Shown: positions 43,011-52,204, numbered from the stretch's first letter. The stretch: DNA of 63,408 nucleotides from Flammeovirgaceae bacterium UBA2786 (GCA_002352225.1 DEIA01000064.1:2855-66262); one strand, 5' to 3'. Made by a program: numbers and translations. The notes: generated from the letters alone by a model not told the origin.

Positions 43011-44285
43011 ATGGCGCTCGTAGAACTTATCATGCCCAAAATGGGTGAAAGCATAATGGAAGCCACCATTCTTTCGTGGCTAAAAAAACCGGGCGATAAA
43101 ATTGAGCAGGATGAATCGGTGTTAGAAGTAGCTACGGATAAAGTAGATACTGAAGTTCCCTCCACGCATGCCGGAGTTTTAAAGGAGATTCTGGCCGAGA
43201 AGGGAGCAGTAGTGCCAGTAGGAAAGCCCATCGCTATTCTGTTAACGGAAGAAACGGTACCCGCTATAGAAGAAACACCAACCCCGGTTACCCCCTCTAA
43301 AGTTGAAGTTAAGGTAACCCCACAACCTGCCAACGGTAACGGCTCGCATACTGTAACGGTTGATTTTAAATCGGCCAGTCGCTTTTACTCTCCCCTTGTA
43401 AAGAGTATTGCTAAAGAAGAAAAAATTGCATTAGTCGAACTGGAAGCCATCCCCGGCACAGGTAGTGAGGGCAGGGTTACAAAAAAAGATTTGATGGGCT
43501 ACCTGCAAAACCGCAAGCTCGGGCAGTCTGTTTCCAATACATCAATTACCCCGTTAGTACCAGCCTCTGTTTCGGCTGGCGATGAAATTGTACAGATGGA
43601 TCGCATGCGCAAGATGATTGCCGAACGCATGGTAGATTCTAAGCGCATTTCTCCGCATGTTACTTCGTTTGTTGAGGCTGATGTAACCAACATCGTGTTC
43701 TGGCGCAACAAAATGAAACATGAGTTTCAAAAGCGCGAAGGCGATTCACTCACATTCACTCCTGTATTTATTGAAGCCATTATACAGGCTATTAAAGATT
43801 TCCCGATGATCAACATACAAGTGGATGGCGATAAGATTATTAAAAAGAAAGATATTAATATTGGAATGGCCGTAGCTCTGCCATCAGGCAATCTTATTGT
43901 TCCGGTTATTAAACAAGCTGATCAGTTTAATATTACCGGGCTGGCTAAGGCAGTAAATGATCTGGCTAAAAGAGCCCGCGAAAACAAACTGAAACCTGAT
44001 GAACTGAGTGGTGGCACCTATACGCTCACCAATGTGGGTTCATTTGGCAATGTAATGGGTACCCCTATCATTATGCAACCGCAGGTTGGTATTATGGCTG
44101 TTGGAGCCATTCAGAAAAAGCCAGCTGTAATAGAAACTCCTTACGGAGATGCTATTGCAATTCGCCACAAAGTGTTTTTATCGCACTCGTACGATCATCG
44201 TGTAGTAGATGGAGCGCTGGGCGGAAGCTTTGTAAGACGTGTGGCTGACTACCTTGAAAAATTTGATATTACCCGTTCTATTTAA
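43011..44285 (+). CDS. Dihydrolipoamide acyltransferase (E2) of a 2-oxo acid dehydrogenase complex
   Basis: The 424-residue product has one lipoyl domain (about 1-76, with the lipoylated Lys in VATDKVDTEVPS), a Pro/Thr-rich linker, an E3-binding domain (FYSPLVKSIAKEEKIALV) and a catalytic domain ending in SYDHRVVDGALGGSFVRRV, where His and Asp are catalytic. A single lipoyl domain and the sequence style point to the branched-chain or a general 2-oxo acid complex rather than classical pyruvate E2. E1 and E3 genes are not in the window. TAACTTGC about 30 bases upstream is a poor -7 candidate. The stop overlaps that of the T9SS-tail gene by eight bases. Confidence 0.9.
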   Translation: MALVELIMPKMGESIMEATILSWLKKPGDKIEQDESVLEVATDKVDTEVPSTHAGVLKEILAEKGAVVPVGKPIAILLTEETVPAIEETPTPVTPSKVEVKVTPQPANGNGSHTVTVDFKSASRFYSPLVKSIAKEEKIALVELEAIPGTGSEGRVTKKDLMGYLQNRKLGQSVSNTSITPLVPASVSAGDEIVQMDRMRKMIAERMVDSKRISPHVTSFVEADVTNIVFWRNKMKHEFQKREGDSLTFTPVFIEAIIQAIKDFPMINIQVDGDKIIKKKDINIGMAVALPSGNLIVPVIKQADQFNITGLAKAVNDLAKRARENKLKPDELSGGTYTLTNVGSFGNVMGTPIIMQPQVGIMAVGAIQKKPAVIETPYGDAIAIRHKVFLSHSYDHRVVDGALGGSFVRRVADYLEKFDITRSI

Positions 44286-45423
44286 GATGTAAATAACCGG
44301 TTGTGGTTTCTGAACCATCGCCCAGGTTAATGGAATAGAAATAAGTACCCGAAGGCAACACATTACCTGCATCAGACAGACCATTGAATCGTTTGTCGCG
44401 ATTCGAGTTACTATAGCCTTTCATTTGAAATATCCGATCACCCCACCGATTGAAGATGCTTACAGCACTGTTTGGATATTGTTCAATATTCAAAATCTGT
44501 AAATAATCATTCTTTCCGTCTTCTAATATGGATACAGCATTGAATACGGTAATGGTATTATCATTATTAGCGGCAGCTAATGCGTAAAAGGAAACCGTTG
44601 GAGCCAACTCACTCAATACCGAACCAGAAACCGGAGTTCCTGCAAAATCTGAACTACCCAGGCTTGAATATGGCCCCAGTGCAGTTGTACTGCCCGCTAC
44701 CACTATATTATCCAGACCAGAAAAATTCTCATTACTGGCTGGAAGCTGAATTTTGCTTTGAGAAAGATTACCTCCTTGCAGACTAAGCTCCCAATACCGT
44801 TGATCTGAAAGCGTGGCCACTGAATTATTTCCCGTAAGTACTTCATTCGAAATTTCATGTAAAGTAAGCGAAGCATTCGTACCCGCACCAGCAGCTACTA
44901 CCGTTACCGGTAAATACGTTGTGCCATTGCCGATAGGGAAAATCAGATCGCCTTGCCCCATGCGCTGCACAGTTCCTTTAATATGCGATGCATCTGAGCC
45001 CCCATTAAACGTGGCTAAGTTTCCAAAATTAATTTTGGCATTATTAGATGATTCTAAAATTCCACTGGTAAGAATCAATTCATCGTTGATCACAATATCG
45101 GCAAGAAACTGCTTTACACCGCCACCCGAAATGGTAAGGGAGTTAAAAGACTGGGCATTGTGGTTGATAACCTGAACCGGAGCTGTACCGTTAAACGTTA
45201 TCGCACCTGTACCGGGAGTATAGGTACCATTGTTTATCCATTGGCCTCCAATTAAGATGGACCCATTGTTAACAAGGATTCCGTTATTGGTTAATCCATT
45301 TCCAATAGTTAAAGAAGTTCCTGCTGAAATGTTTACTGTGGTGCCAGGTTGAATAAACACATCTTGCGATACACCTAAAATTGCAGATAAGATTATTGAT
45401 ACACTTAGAACAATCTTTTTCAT
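44278..45423 (-). CDS. Secreted protein with CHU_C gliding-motility/type IX C-terminal domain
   Basis: The 381-residue product has a signal peptide (MKKIVLSVSIILSAILGVSQ). A beta-helix-like N-terminal part follows, rich in Asn/Gly (SLTIGNGLTNNGILVNNGSI), then a middle domain. The final ~85 residues match the CHU_C type B tail: VFNAVSILEDGKNDYL, VSIFNRWGDRIFQMKGYS, FNGLSDAGNVLPSGTYFYSI and TTGYLHLK. Such tails direct export by the type IX secretion system and attachment to the cell surface or gliding machinery. It is the last of three leftward secreted-protein genes, 11 bases after the 682-residue repeat protein, so it is probably co-expressed with it. Confidence 0.88.
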   Translation of the reverse strand: MKKIVLSVSIILSAILGVSQDVFIQPGTTVNISAGTSLTIGNGLTNNGILVNNGSILIGGQWINNGTYTPGTGAITFNGTAPVQVINHNAQSFNSLTISGGGVKQFLADIVINDELILTSGILESSNNAKINFGNLATFNGGSDASHIKGTVQRMGQGDLIFPIGNGTTYLPVTVVAAGAGTNASLTLHEISNEVLTGNNSVATLSDQRYWELSLQGGNLSQSKIQLPASNENFSGLDNIVVAGSTTALGPYSSLGSSDFAGTPVSGSVLSELAPTVSFYALAAANNDNTITVFNAVSILEDGKNDYLQILNIEQYPNSAVSIFNRWGDRIFQMKGYSNSNRDKRFNGLSDAGNVLPSGTYFYSINLGDGSETTTGYLHLK

Positions 45424-45434
45424 GGGATACTAAT

Positions 45435-47483
45435 TTAGTTTGTCACACCATTTATTTCGCGTCCAATTGTAACCCAACCTACCTCAGTAGCTACAACTGT
45501 AATACAATATGAATAGGAGGTGTTATCCTTATTAAAGATAAGAAAATAAGACCCGTTCGTTACCAGATCAAGACTATCTTTTGTATCCAGTAGCGAAACC
45601 CTGGCCCCTGTAGATGCATTAGTCCCAAAAGTTCTGATAATCAAAATTCTTCCAAGATTATCAGTCGAGGAAGGTAATAATACATCGGTAGGCTTAAATG
45701 TAGAAGTAGGCGCTGCTACCACTATGTAATCCATTGGTTTTATTTCATACACACCTACTACTGCCGGTAAAATTGTATAACTGGCAAACTGCGATCCTGT
45801 TACATGCAGGTTTCCACGTGGGGCAGATGTGTTAACCCCAAGCCTGCTGTCTTTAGCATCCCATATAAAGTTTGCATCAGCCGTTACACTTGTCGCACTA
45901 CTCCAGAAAGTTACACCTCCTGCACTTCCCGAGCCTGTTACGCCACTTCCTGTATTATCCGTTCCTGGTGCCCATGCCGTGCCATTCCACTTCAAAACCT
46001 GATTTGTTGATGCGCCACCCTGCAAAAGTTTAGCTGGTGCCACATTGGCAACCTTCGCATCGGTAACGGAATTGTTAGCCAGGTCGGCTGTTACTAGGGT
46101 ACCGTCTAATATATCTAAGTTGGTTATAGTACCGTCTAAAATCTTAGCCGATGTAATCGCATTGTTTGTAACCGTAGGGTTAGGATAAGTTCCGGTTAAA
46201 TCGCCACCAGCAGCACCTGTTAAACTTGGCGTACCCCATGCAGGCACTCCTCCGGTTGTAGTTAACACCTGACCATTTGTTCCTGCTCCCAGTTTTGTTA
46301 CTGCAATTCCTGCTGCAGTGTTAATATCAGCATTTGTAATCGTACCATCTGCAATTTTTGCAGTGGTAATTGCATTGGCTGTTACTGTAGGATTAGGATA
46401 AGTTCCGGTTAAATCGCCACCAGCGGTTCCCGTTAAACTTGGAGTACCCCATGCAGGCACACCTCCGGTTGTAGTTAACACCTGACCATTTGTGCCGGCT
46501 GCCAGTTTTGTTACTGCAATACCTGCAGCTGAATTGATATCTGCATTGGCTATAGTTCCATCTAAAATTTTATTACTGTTCACCGAACCATCAGCAAGAT
46601 CTGCGGTAGCAATTGTTGCATCCGCAATCTTAGCCGATGTAATTGCGCTGTTTGTAACTGTGGGGTTAGGATAAGTTCCGGTTAAATCGCCACCCGCTGT
46701 GCCTCCGGGAACAACACCTGTTATGGTAGTGTTACCAGCTGCAGTTATTCTTCCTTGCGCATCAACTGTAAAAGCAGGTACCTGTGTAGCACTTCCGTAT
46801 GAGCCTGCTGTTACTGCTGTATTTGTCAACGCTATTGTTCCTGATGTAGTAATAGTTCCTCCACTTAAACCAGTTCCTGCTGTAATACTGGTTAAGGTTC
46901 CCAACGCAATGGTACTCCAGGTAGGAGTTGTACCAATTGTTGTTAAAATCTGACCATTGGATCCAGCCGCAAGTTTTGCTACTGCTATCCCTGCAGTTGT
47001 ATTGATATCGGCATTTGTGATTGTTCCATCTGCAATTTTAGCCGTAGTTATTGCATTGTTGCTGATTGTTGGATTTGGGTACGTTCCGGTTAAATCTCCA
47101 CCGGCTGCTCCGCCCGGAATGGTACCCGTAACGGTAACCGTGTTTCCTCCGCTAATTGTTAATAAGCTCGTGGCCGGTGAAAACGTTAATGTTTGATTAT
47201 CGGTACCCGTAGCATCATCAATTATAACCCACGCAGTGCCACTCCAGAAATGAAACTTGTTGGTATCTGTATCAAAAACCAGAAGACCTTTGTCTGTATT
47301 TGCAAGTGAAATTGCGGTGCGCTGGGCGCTTGTTAATCTGGGTACCAAAAAACCCTGGTTATTGGTGGGCGAATTTAATTCAAGTACTGATTTCGGATTG
47401 GGGTTACTTGTTCCAATCCCAACCTGTCCGAAAACAGAGTAACCGATCAGAATCAGAAAAAAAGAAAGTGTAAACTTGTTCAT
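45435..47483 (-). CDS. Secreted repeat protein with GGDLTGTYPNPT modules (paralogue of next gene)
   Basis: The 682-residue product has a signal peptide (MNKFTLSFFLILIGYSVFG). An N-terminal head VGIGTSNPNPKSVLEL...NNQGFLVPRLT leads to GLLVFDTDTNKFHFWSGTAW, shared with the 940-residue neighbour. Four GGDLTGTYPNPT modules follow near residues 128, 263, 354 and 426, the last two being exact-period 72-residue repeats. Between them run short units such as ITTAKIADGTITNADIN and LAAGTNGQVLTTTGGVPAWG. The C-terminal ~160 residues form a separate beta-rich domain without a type IX tail or S74 domain. The architecture suggests a fibrous surface protein; function is unknown. Confidence 0.75.
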   Translation of the reverse strand: MNKFTLSFFLILIGYSVFGQVGIGTSNPNPKSVLELNSPTNNQGFLVPRLTSAQRTAISLANTDKGLLVFDTDTNKFHFWSGTAWVIIDDATGTDNQTLTFSPATSLLTISGGNTVTVTGTIPGGAAGGDLTGTYPNPTISNNAITTAKIADGTITNADINTTAGIAVAKLAAGSNGQILTTIGTTPTWSTIALGTLTSITAGTGLSGGTITTSGTIALTNTAVTAGSYGSATQVPAFTVDAQGRITAAGNTTITGVVPGGTAGGDLTGTYPNPTVTNSAITSAKIADATIATADLADGSVNSNKILDGTIANADINSAAGIAVTKLAAGTNGQVLTTTGGVPAWGTPSLTGTAGGDLTGTYPNPTVTANAITTAKIADGTITNADINTAAGIAVTKLGAGTNGQVLTTTGGVPAWGTPSLTGAAGGDLTGTYPNPTVTNNAITSAKILDGTITNLDILDGTLVTADLANNSVTDAKVANVAPAKLLQGGASTNQVLKWNGTAWAPGTDNTGSGVTGSGSAGGVTFWSSATSVTADANFIWDAKDSRLGVNTSAPRGNLHVTGSQFASYTILPAVVGVYEIKPMDYIVVAAPTSTFKPTDVLLPSSTDNLGRILIIRTFGTNASTGARVSLLDTKDSLDLVTNGSYFLIFNKDNTSYSYCITVVATEVGWVTIGREINGVTN
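46171..46530 (-). repeat. 216-base tandem coding repeat
   Basis: Two copies of a 216-base unit (72 codons) begin at about 46171 and 46387 and are nearly identical over the first ~130 bases of each. Each encodes GGDLTGTYPNPT, an ITxAKIxDGTI unit and LGAGTNGQVLTTTGGVPAWG. The high identity at synonymous sites suggests recent duplication or gene conversion. Confidence 0.7.
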
Positions 47484-47569
47484 AATCAGAATATTTAAAA
47501 GTCTGCCTATCTAAACTATCCTATTCATCTCAATTCCATTCTACAAGTAATCCATTTAGGGCAAAATCC

Positions 47570-50392
47570 TTATTTCAGCGTGGTAAAAGCCAGCGTTTTT
47601 CCATTCTGGTCTTGTTTTTTCTTATTCTTTTTGCCGGCTGTTTCCGCCTTAAGGTTCTCCGCTTTCATCAGCGTTTTCAGGTTTTCCATTTCTGCACGGT
47701 ATTCTTGCAACAACACCTTTAATTCATCAATTTCAGTCTGTTGCTCCTGTACAGCTTTCACTAATGGGGCAACAAAATCGGTATAACGCAATCCTAAAGT
47801 TCTGTCCTCATCGCCACCTACAGTAAGCATGGCATTCGAGTCGCCCACAATACTTTCAATATCCTGCGCAATAAATCCCCAGTTGGCTCGTCTATCTGCC
47901 AGGTTTTTCATTTGATAGCTAACCGGCTTTAATTTCAGAATAAAATCCAAGCCAGCTGTTAGGTCAGAAATATTTTCTTTTAAACGTTTATCCGATGCTG
48001 CCGTAAATCCTACCTGACCTTCAATTACAGTTACGGTTGTGTTGCCAATACGTACTTTATTGCTGGCATTTACTATGGCGCTTTCGCCAATAGCGGTTGC
48101 GTTGTTCAGATTGTTAGCACTTACATTGGCATCTCTGCCAACAAGGGTAAGGCGTGTACCAATAGTATTGGTACCGGCAACAGTTGTACCTATAAAGGTG
48201 TTGAAGAACCCTGTTGTGGTATTCTGACCCGCACGCTGACCAACCATAACATTACCTGTACCATCGGTTACATTCCAACCCGCTTTCTCTCCTATAAACG
48301 TGCTTACGTTTGCTGCTGGTTGCGCAAACTGGCCAGCCTGGGCTCCAACAAATGTATTGCCTTGATGATTTGTGTTGGTAATGCCGGCAAACCAACCAAT
48401 AATTGTATTTAGACCACCCCCTACGGAATTCTGTGCTGCCTGCGTTCCAATAAAAACATTATACTGTCCTGATGCATTGTTACTTTGACCAGCTTGATAA
48501 CCATAAAAAGCATTGTCGGAGCCTAATAAGCCCACGTTCACACCTGCAAACAAATTTCGGGTACCTGGATTAGTAATTAAAGTATTTGCTCCTGCAACCG
48601 CCCACTGAGGAATGCCTCCCGCTATTGTTAATACCTGACCCTCTGCCCCCCCGGCAAACTTCGTTACATCTATTGCTGCCGTTGTACTTATATCAGCATC
48701 CGTAATTGTGCCATCCAAAATCTTTCCTGATGTAATCACATTGTTAGCAATTAGCGGACTTGGGTATGTACCGGTAAGTTCTCCGCCAGCCGCACCGCCT
48801 GGCGAAGCCACTATTGTCGTATTGGTAACACCACTTATTCTTCCCTGCGCATCTACCGTGAAAACGGGAACCTGTGTGCCAGAACCATACGTGTTGGCTG
48901 TTACACCCGTATTGGATAACGCTAAAGTTCCTGTGGTTGTAATGGTGCCACCGGTTAGTCCTGTGCCTGCAGTAATACTGGTTACCGTTCCGAATGAAGG
49001 TGTTGTCCAGGCTGCAGCACCGGCAATAGTTGTAAGTATCTGTCCGTTTGTGCCAGGAGCTAGCTTGGCTGTTGTTATTGCACCATTGTTCAGGGTAAGC
49101 CCTGTAGCAAATGTGCCTGAAATATCTCCGGCAGCCGGAGATTCTGTATCCAACACCACTGAAGCTGCTAAACGATTTGAATTAATTGTTCCGGTAGTAG
49201 CCGCATTGTTAATTGAAGTTACAAGGCTGTTTCCAGCCCCGGTGGCAAACGTTGGGTTGGGATATGTTCCGGTTAAATCTCCACCTGCCACGCCACCCGG
49301 GGTTACTCCGGTAATAGTCGTATTGGCTGCAGCTATAAGCCGACCGGTTGCATCAACATTAAAAGTTGCTACCTGTGTTGCCGAACCATAGGTATTGGCA
49401 GTAACGCCAGATGGAGCAAGCGCTATTGTCCCTGTTGTTGTAATGGGGCCGCCTGTTAATCCAGTACCCGTGGCAATACTTGTTACAGTACCCGTAAAGG
49501 CCGGGTTAACCCATGTGGGCACTCCACCTGTAGTTGATAATATTTGTCCGTTCGCTCCCACTGCCAATTTTGTAATTGCTATAGCTGCTGCCGCATTTAT
49601 ATCTGCATTTGTAATGGTGCCGTCTAAAATTTTATTACTTGTTATTGCGCCATCTGCCATGTCTGCTGTAGCAATTGTAGCATCTGTTATTTTTACAGAG
49701 CTCACCGAACCATCGGCTAAATCACCTGTTGCAATTGCTCCATCTAGTATCTTATTAGAAGTAATCGCACCATCGGCCAAATCTGTTGTTGTAATAGTAC
49801 CGTCTAAAATTTTTGAACTTGTTATGGCATTGTTTGTTACCGTTGGATTGGGGTACGTTCCTGTTAAGTCCCCTCCAGCTGTGCCACCTGGCAGCGTTCC
49901 GGAAATATTCACATTACCCGCTGCTGTTAAACGGCCCTGAGCATCAACTGTAAATATGGGAACCTGTGTAGCTGAACCGTATGCTCCGGCTACAACCGTT
50001 GTATTGCCTAAACTTATTATTCCCGAAGTTGTAATGGGGCCTCCTGTAAGGCCTGTGCCGGTTGATATATTTGTTACTGTTCCTGTGCCTGCCGTTCCAT
50101 CTTCTATAACAGACCAGGCAGTACCACTCCAATAATAAAACTTACCCATGTCGCTATCGAACACCAGCAAACCATTGTCCGTAGCAGTAAGCCCGTTTAC
50201 AAACGTTGCATCAGTACGTTGAATAGTGGTGAGTTTGGGGACTAACAGCCCTTGATTATGCGTAGGCGAAACAAGTTCCAACACCGCGTTTTTGTTAGGG
50301 TTGGTTACGCCTATTCCTACAGAATTTTGTGCTGAAGTACAGAAACTGCCAAAAAATAGGCACAAGGCCAGAAATGCTTTGGGGGTGATCAT
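47570..50392 (-). CDS. Secreted fibre-like protein with YadA-like repeats and S74 chaperone domain
   Basis: The 940-residue product has a signal peptide (MITPKAFLALCLFFGSFCTSAQ), the head module VGIGVTNPNKNAVLEL, and GGDLTGTYPNPT modules near 172 and 368 with a variant near 534. 11-residue repeats such as ITSNKILDGTI and IATADMADG alternate. YadA-head-like repeats run from about 640 to 780 (NVFIGTQAAQNS, NTFVGAQAGQFA, VMVGQRAGQNT). It ends with an S74 domain (AASDKRLKENISDL, GFIAQDIESIVGD) and a coiled coil with a Lys-rich tail. S74 domains trimerise fibres and self-cleave before or at the Ser-Asp; this makes a trimeric surface fibre likely. No phage genes surround it. Confidence 0.85.
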   Translation of the reverse strand: MITPKAFLALCLFFGSFCTSAQNSVGIGVTNPNKNAVLELVSPTHNQGLLVPKLTTIQRTDATFVNGLTATDNGLLVFDSDMGKFYYWSGTAWSVIEDGTAGTGTVTNISTGTGLTGGPITTSGIISLGNTTVVAGAYGSATQVPIFTVDAQGRLTAAGNVNISGTLPGGTAGGDLTGTYPNPTVTNNAITSSKILDGTITTTDLADGAITSNKILDGAIATGDLADGSVSSVKITDATIATADMADGAITSNKILDGTITNADINAAAAIAITKLAVGANGQILSTTGGVPTWVNPAFTGTVTSIATGTGLTGGPITTTGTIALAPSGVTANTYGSATQVATFNVDATGRLIAAANTTITGVTPGGVAGGDLTGTYPNPTFATGAGNSLVTSINNAATTGTINSNRLAASVVLDTESPAAGDISGTFATGLTLNNGAITTAKLAPGTNGQILTTIAGAAAWTTPSFGTVTSITAGTGLTGGTITTTGTLALSNTGVTANTYGSGTQVPVFTVDAQGRISGVTNTTIVASPGGAAGGELTGTYPSPLIANNVITSGKILDGTITDADISTTAAIDVTKFAGGAEGQVLTIAGGIPQWAVAGANTLITNPGTRNLFAGVNVGLLGSDNAFYGYQAGQSNNASGQYNVFIGTQAAQNSVGGGLNTIIGWFAGITNTNHQGNTFVGAQAGQFAQPAANVSTFIGEKAGWNVTDGTGNVMVGQRAGQNTTTGFFNTFIGTTVAGTNTIGTRLTLVGRDANVSANNLNNATAIGESAIVNASNKVRIGNTTVTVIEGQVGFTAASDKRLKENISDLTAGLDFILKLKPVSYQMKNLADRRANWGFIAQDIESIVGDSNAMLTVGGDEDRTLGLRYTDFVAPLVKAVQEQQTEIDELKVLLQEYRAEMENLKTLMKAENLKAETAGKKNKKKQDQNGKTLAFTTLK

Positions 50393-50508
50393 AAGGGTTA
50401 GATTAGATTAAAGCGGGGATAGTTAATGGATTAACAAGCTACAAGATTTTATTGACGTATCACAACAGAATTATGACAAATCAATTCGATTAATTCGGTG
50501 AGCGCTCG

Positions 50509-50516
50509 TATACTTG
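50509..50516 (+). promoter_or_regulatory. Possible -7 box of the cystathionine gamma-synthase gene
   Basis: TATACTTG differs from TAnnTTTG at one position and lies 16 bases before the ATG at 50533. No -33 box was found. Confidence 0.35.
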
Positions 50517-50532
50517 CAGAAACTGAATCAAA

Positions 50533-51678
50533 ATGAAATTTGGAACAAAAGCCGTTCATGCAGGTGTTGAACCAGACCCCAGCACGGGAGCAATAATGAC
50601 TCCTATCTATCAAACCTCAACGTATGTACAGGAATCGCCAGCAAAACACAAAGGCTATGCCTATGCAAGGGGAGCCAACCCAACCCGAAATGCGCTTCAA
50701 AAAAGTATTGCTGCGCTCGAAAATGGAAAGCATGGTATCTGCTTTTCTTCTGGTATGGGGGCAACCGATGCCGTAATCAAACTACTTGCACCCGGAGATG
50801 AAGTAATTACGAGCAACGATTTGTATGGCGGATCGTATCGGATGTTTAAACGGGTGTATGAAAAATTTGGGATCAAATTTCATTTCATCGATTTAACAAG
50901 AGCAGAAAACCTTATTCCCTATCTCAATTCAAAAACAAAACTGCTCTGGTTAGAAACACCCTCCAATCCGCTTATGCGGATAATTGATATTGAAGCTTGC
51001 TGTGTATTGGCAAAAAAAAATAAGGTATGGGTGGCGGTAGATAATACATTTGCATCACCCTATCTTCAAAATCCGTTATTGTTAGGCGCTGATATTGTAA
51101 TGCACTCGGTAACTAAATATCTGAGCGGCCATAGCGATGTAATTATGGGAGCCCTGGTAGTTAATGATGATCAACTTCATCAGGACCTTGCATTTATTGC
51201 CAATTCATGTGGTGCCGTACCCGGACCTCAGGATAGTTTTCTTGTGTTGCGTGGCATTAAAACATTACACTTGCGAATGGAACGCCATTGTTTAAATGGA
51301 AAAACAATTGCTAATTTTTTAAAACAACATTCTAAAATCGGGCAGGTATTCTGGCCAGGCTTTTCCGATCATTCTAATCATGCAATTGCTAAAAAACAAA
51401 TGCGCGACTTTGGGGGCATGTTATCGTTTACATTAAAAAATGATAGTACCGAAAAAGCAAAAACATTAATGGAAAATGTTAACCTCTTCTCACTGGCAGA
51501 ATCGCTGGGTGGAGTAGAGTCTTTGATTAATCATCCTGCTTCTATGACGCACGCCAGTATCCCTAAAGAAGAACGCGAGAAAAATGGATTGAGCGACTCT
51601 TTAATCCGATTAAGTATTGGAGTGGAAGATGTAGAAGATTTAATTCAGGATTTAACTCAGGCGTTGGATTCGATATAA
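50533..51678 (+). CDS. Cystathionine gamma-synthase/lyase-type PLP enzyme
   Basis: The 381-residue product is of the Cys/Met-metabolism PLP family: TKAVHAGVEPDPSTGAIMTP, YAYARGANPTRNALQ, CFSSGMGATDAVI and WLETPSNPLMRIIDI are present. The PLP Lys is in MHSVTKYLSGHSDVIMGAL, and SLGGVESLINHPASMTHAS follows near the end. It makes cystathionine from an activated homoserine and cysteine, or cleaves it (gamma-lyase); the sequence does not separate these with certainty. It stands alone, divergent from the S74 protein gene and followed by a palindromic element. Confidence 0.9.
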   Translation: MKFGTKAVHAGVEPDPSTGAIMTPIYQTSTYVQESPAKHKGYAYARGANPTRNALQKSIAALENGKHGICFSSGMGATDAVIKLLAPGDEVITSNDLYGGSYRMFKRVYEKFGIKFHFIDLTRAENLIPYLNSKTKLLWLETPSNPLMRIIDIEACCVLAKKNKVWVAVDNTFASPYLQNPLLLGADIVMHSVTKYLSGHSDVIMGALVVNDDQLHQDLAFIANSCGAVPGPQDSFLVLRGIKTLHLRMERHCLNGKTIANFLKQHSKIGQVFWPGFSDHSNHAIAKKQMRDFGGMLSFTLKNDSTEKAKTLMENVNLFSLAESLGGVESLINHPASMTHASIPKEEREKNGLSDSLIRLSIGVEDVEDLIQDLTQALDSI

Positions 51679-51736
51679 GCAGACTGCTGCATAATTATAG
51701 ACTTCCCAAAAATAATAACATACCCGAAGCAAATTA

Positions 51737-51780
51737 AATGTCATTCCGGCACATGCGTGTGGCATTGCAGGAATGACATT
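51737..51780. repeat. Palindromic element with 11-base perfect arms
   Basis: AATGTCATTCC at 51737-51747 pairs with GGAATGACATT at 51770-51780, with a partly self-complementary centre (GGCA...). No T-run follows. It lies between two convergent genes and could be a bidirectional terminator or a REP-like dispersed repeat; copies elsewhere cannot be checked here. Confidence 0.5.
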
Positions 51781-51821
51781 GTGTTGGAAGATTCTTGACA
51801 ACTCTTTGGTGTCCTTGCTAA

Positions 51822-52142
51822 TTAGTTATTCGGTTGTATCGAATTATTCTTAGCTCTGTGAATAGTACGGTTAGCGCGGTCTTGCTTTCTTTCAATCTTG
51901 CGCCTTTCTGCAACAGTTACATTCCCATCTGCCTTTGCCCTGCGCTCAGTTCTTCTGATATGGCGCTGTTGCTGGTTTAGGGCAGTCGCTTCTCTATTGG
52001 TTAAATCACCATCTGCACGGCCTTCAGCTATCCGTACACGTTGTGCTTTCTGCCTTCCATTTACACGGGGTGTTGCCTCTTGTGCATATAGGGCCACACT
52101 TAATAAACTAAATACAGAGAAAATCAAAATGTGCTTTTTCAT
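51822..52142 (-). CDS. Small basic secreted protein with two DG-repeat units
   Basis: The 106-residue product has a signal peptide (MKKHILIFSVFSLLSVALYAQ) and a very basic mature part made of two similar helical units. The first is RIAEGRADGDLTNREATAL and the second is RRAKADGNVTVAERRKI. Each contains ADGxhT-xxE, reminiscent of a truncated EF-hand loop between two helices. No domain is recognised with confidence. It probably acts in the periplasm or outside; calcium or anion binding is speculation. Transcription is leftward and monocistronic, with no convincing promoter box seen. Confidence 0.7.
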   Translation of the reverse strand: MKKHILIFSVFSLLSVALYAQEATPRVNGRQKAQRVRIAEGRADGDLTNREATALNQQQRHIRRTERRAKADGNVTVAERRKIERKQDRANRTIHRAKNNSIQPNN

Positions 52143-52180
52143 ACGTTTTATTGAGTTTTGAATTTAGACGCATGGGCAAT

Positions 52181-52201
52181 CATCTGGTTTAAACCCAGAT
52201 G
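52181..52201 (-). terminator. Short palindrome after the sensor kinase gene
   Basis: CATCTGG pairs with CCAGATG around a TTTAAAC centre, giving an almost perfect 21-base palindrome four bases past the kinase stop. There is no T-run on the minus strand, so it is a weak terminator at best. Confidence 0.35.
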
Positions 52202-52204
52202 AAA

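Noticed and set aside
46171..47104. CRISPR-like direct repeats
   Set aside because: Repeats are coding, differ in spacing and sequence, and there are no short unique spacers or cas genes.
48708..49940. Long open frames on the plus strand across the repeat-protein genes
   Set aside because: They are antisense shadows of low-complexity Gly/Thr/Ala repeats; the minus strand has signal peptides, known modules and an S74 domain, while the plus-strand products are Val/Pro-rich without any motif.
44278..50392. Prophage tail-fibre region
   Set aside because: S74 and TYPNPT repeats recall tail fibres, but each gene has a signal peptide and no capsid, tail, integrase or lysis gene is nearby.
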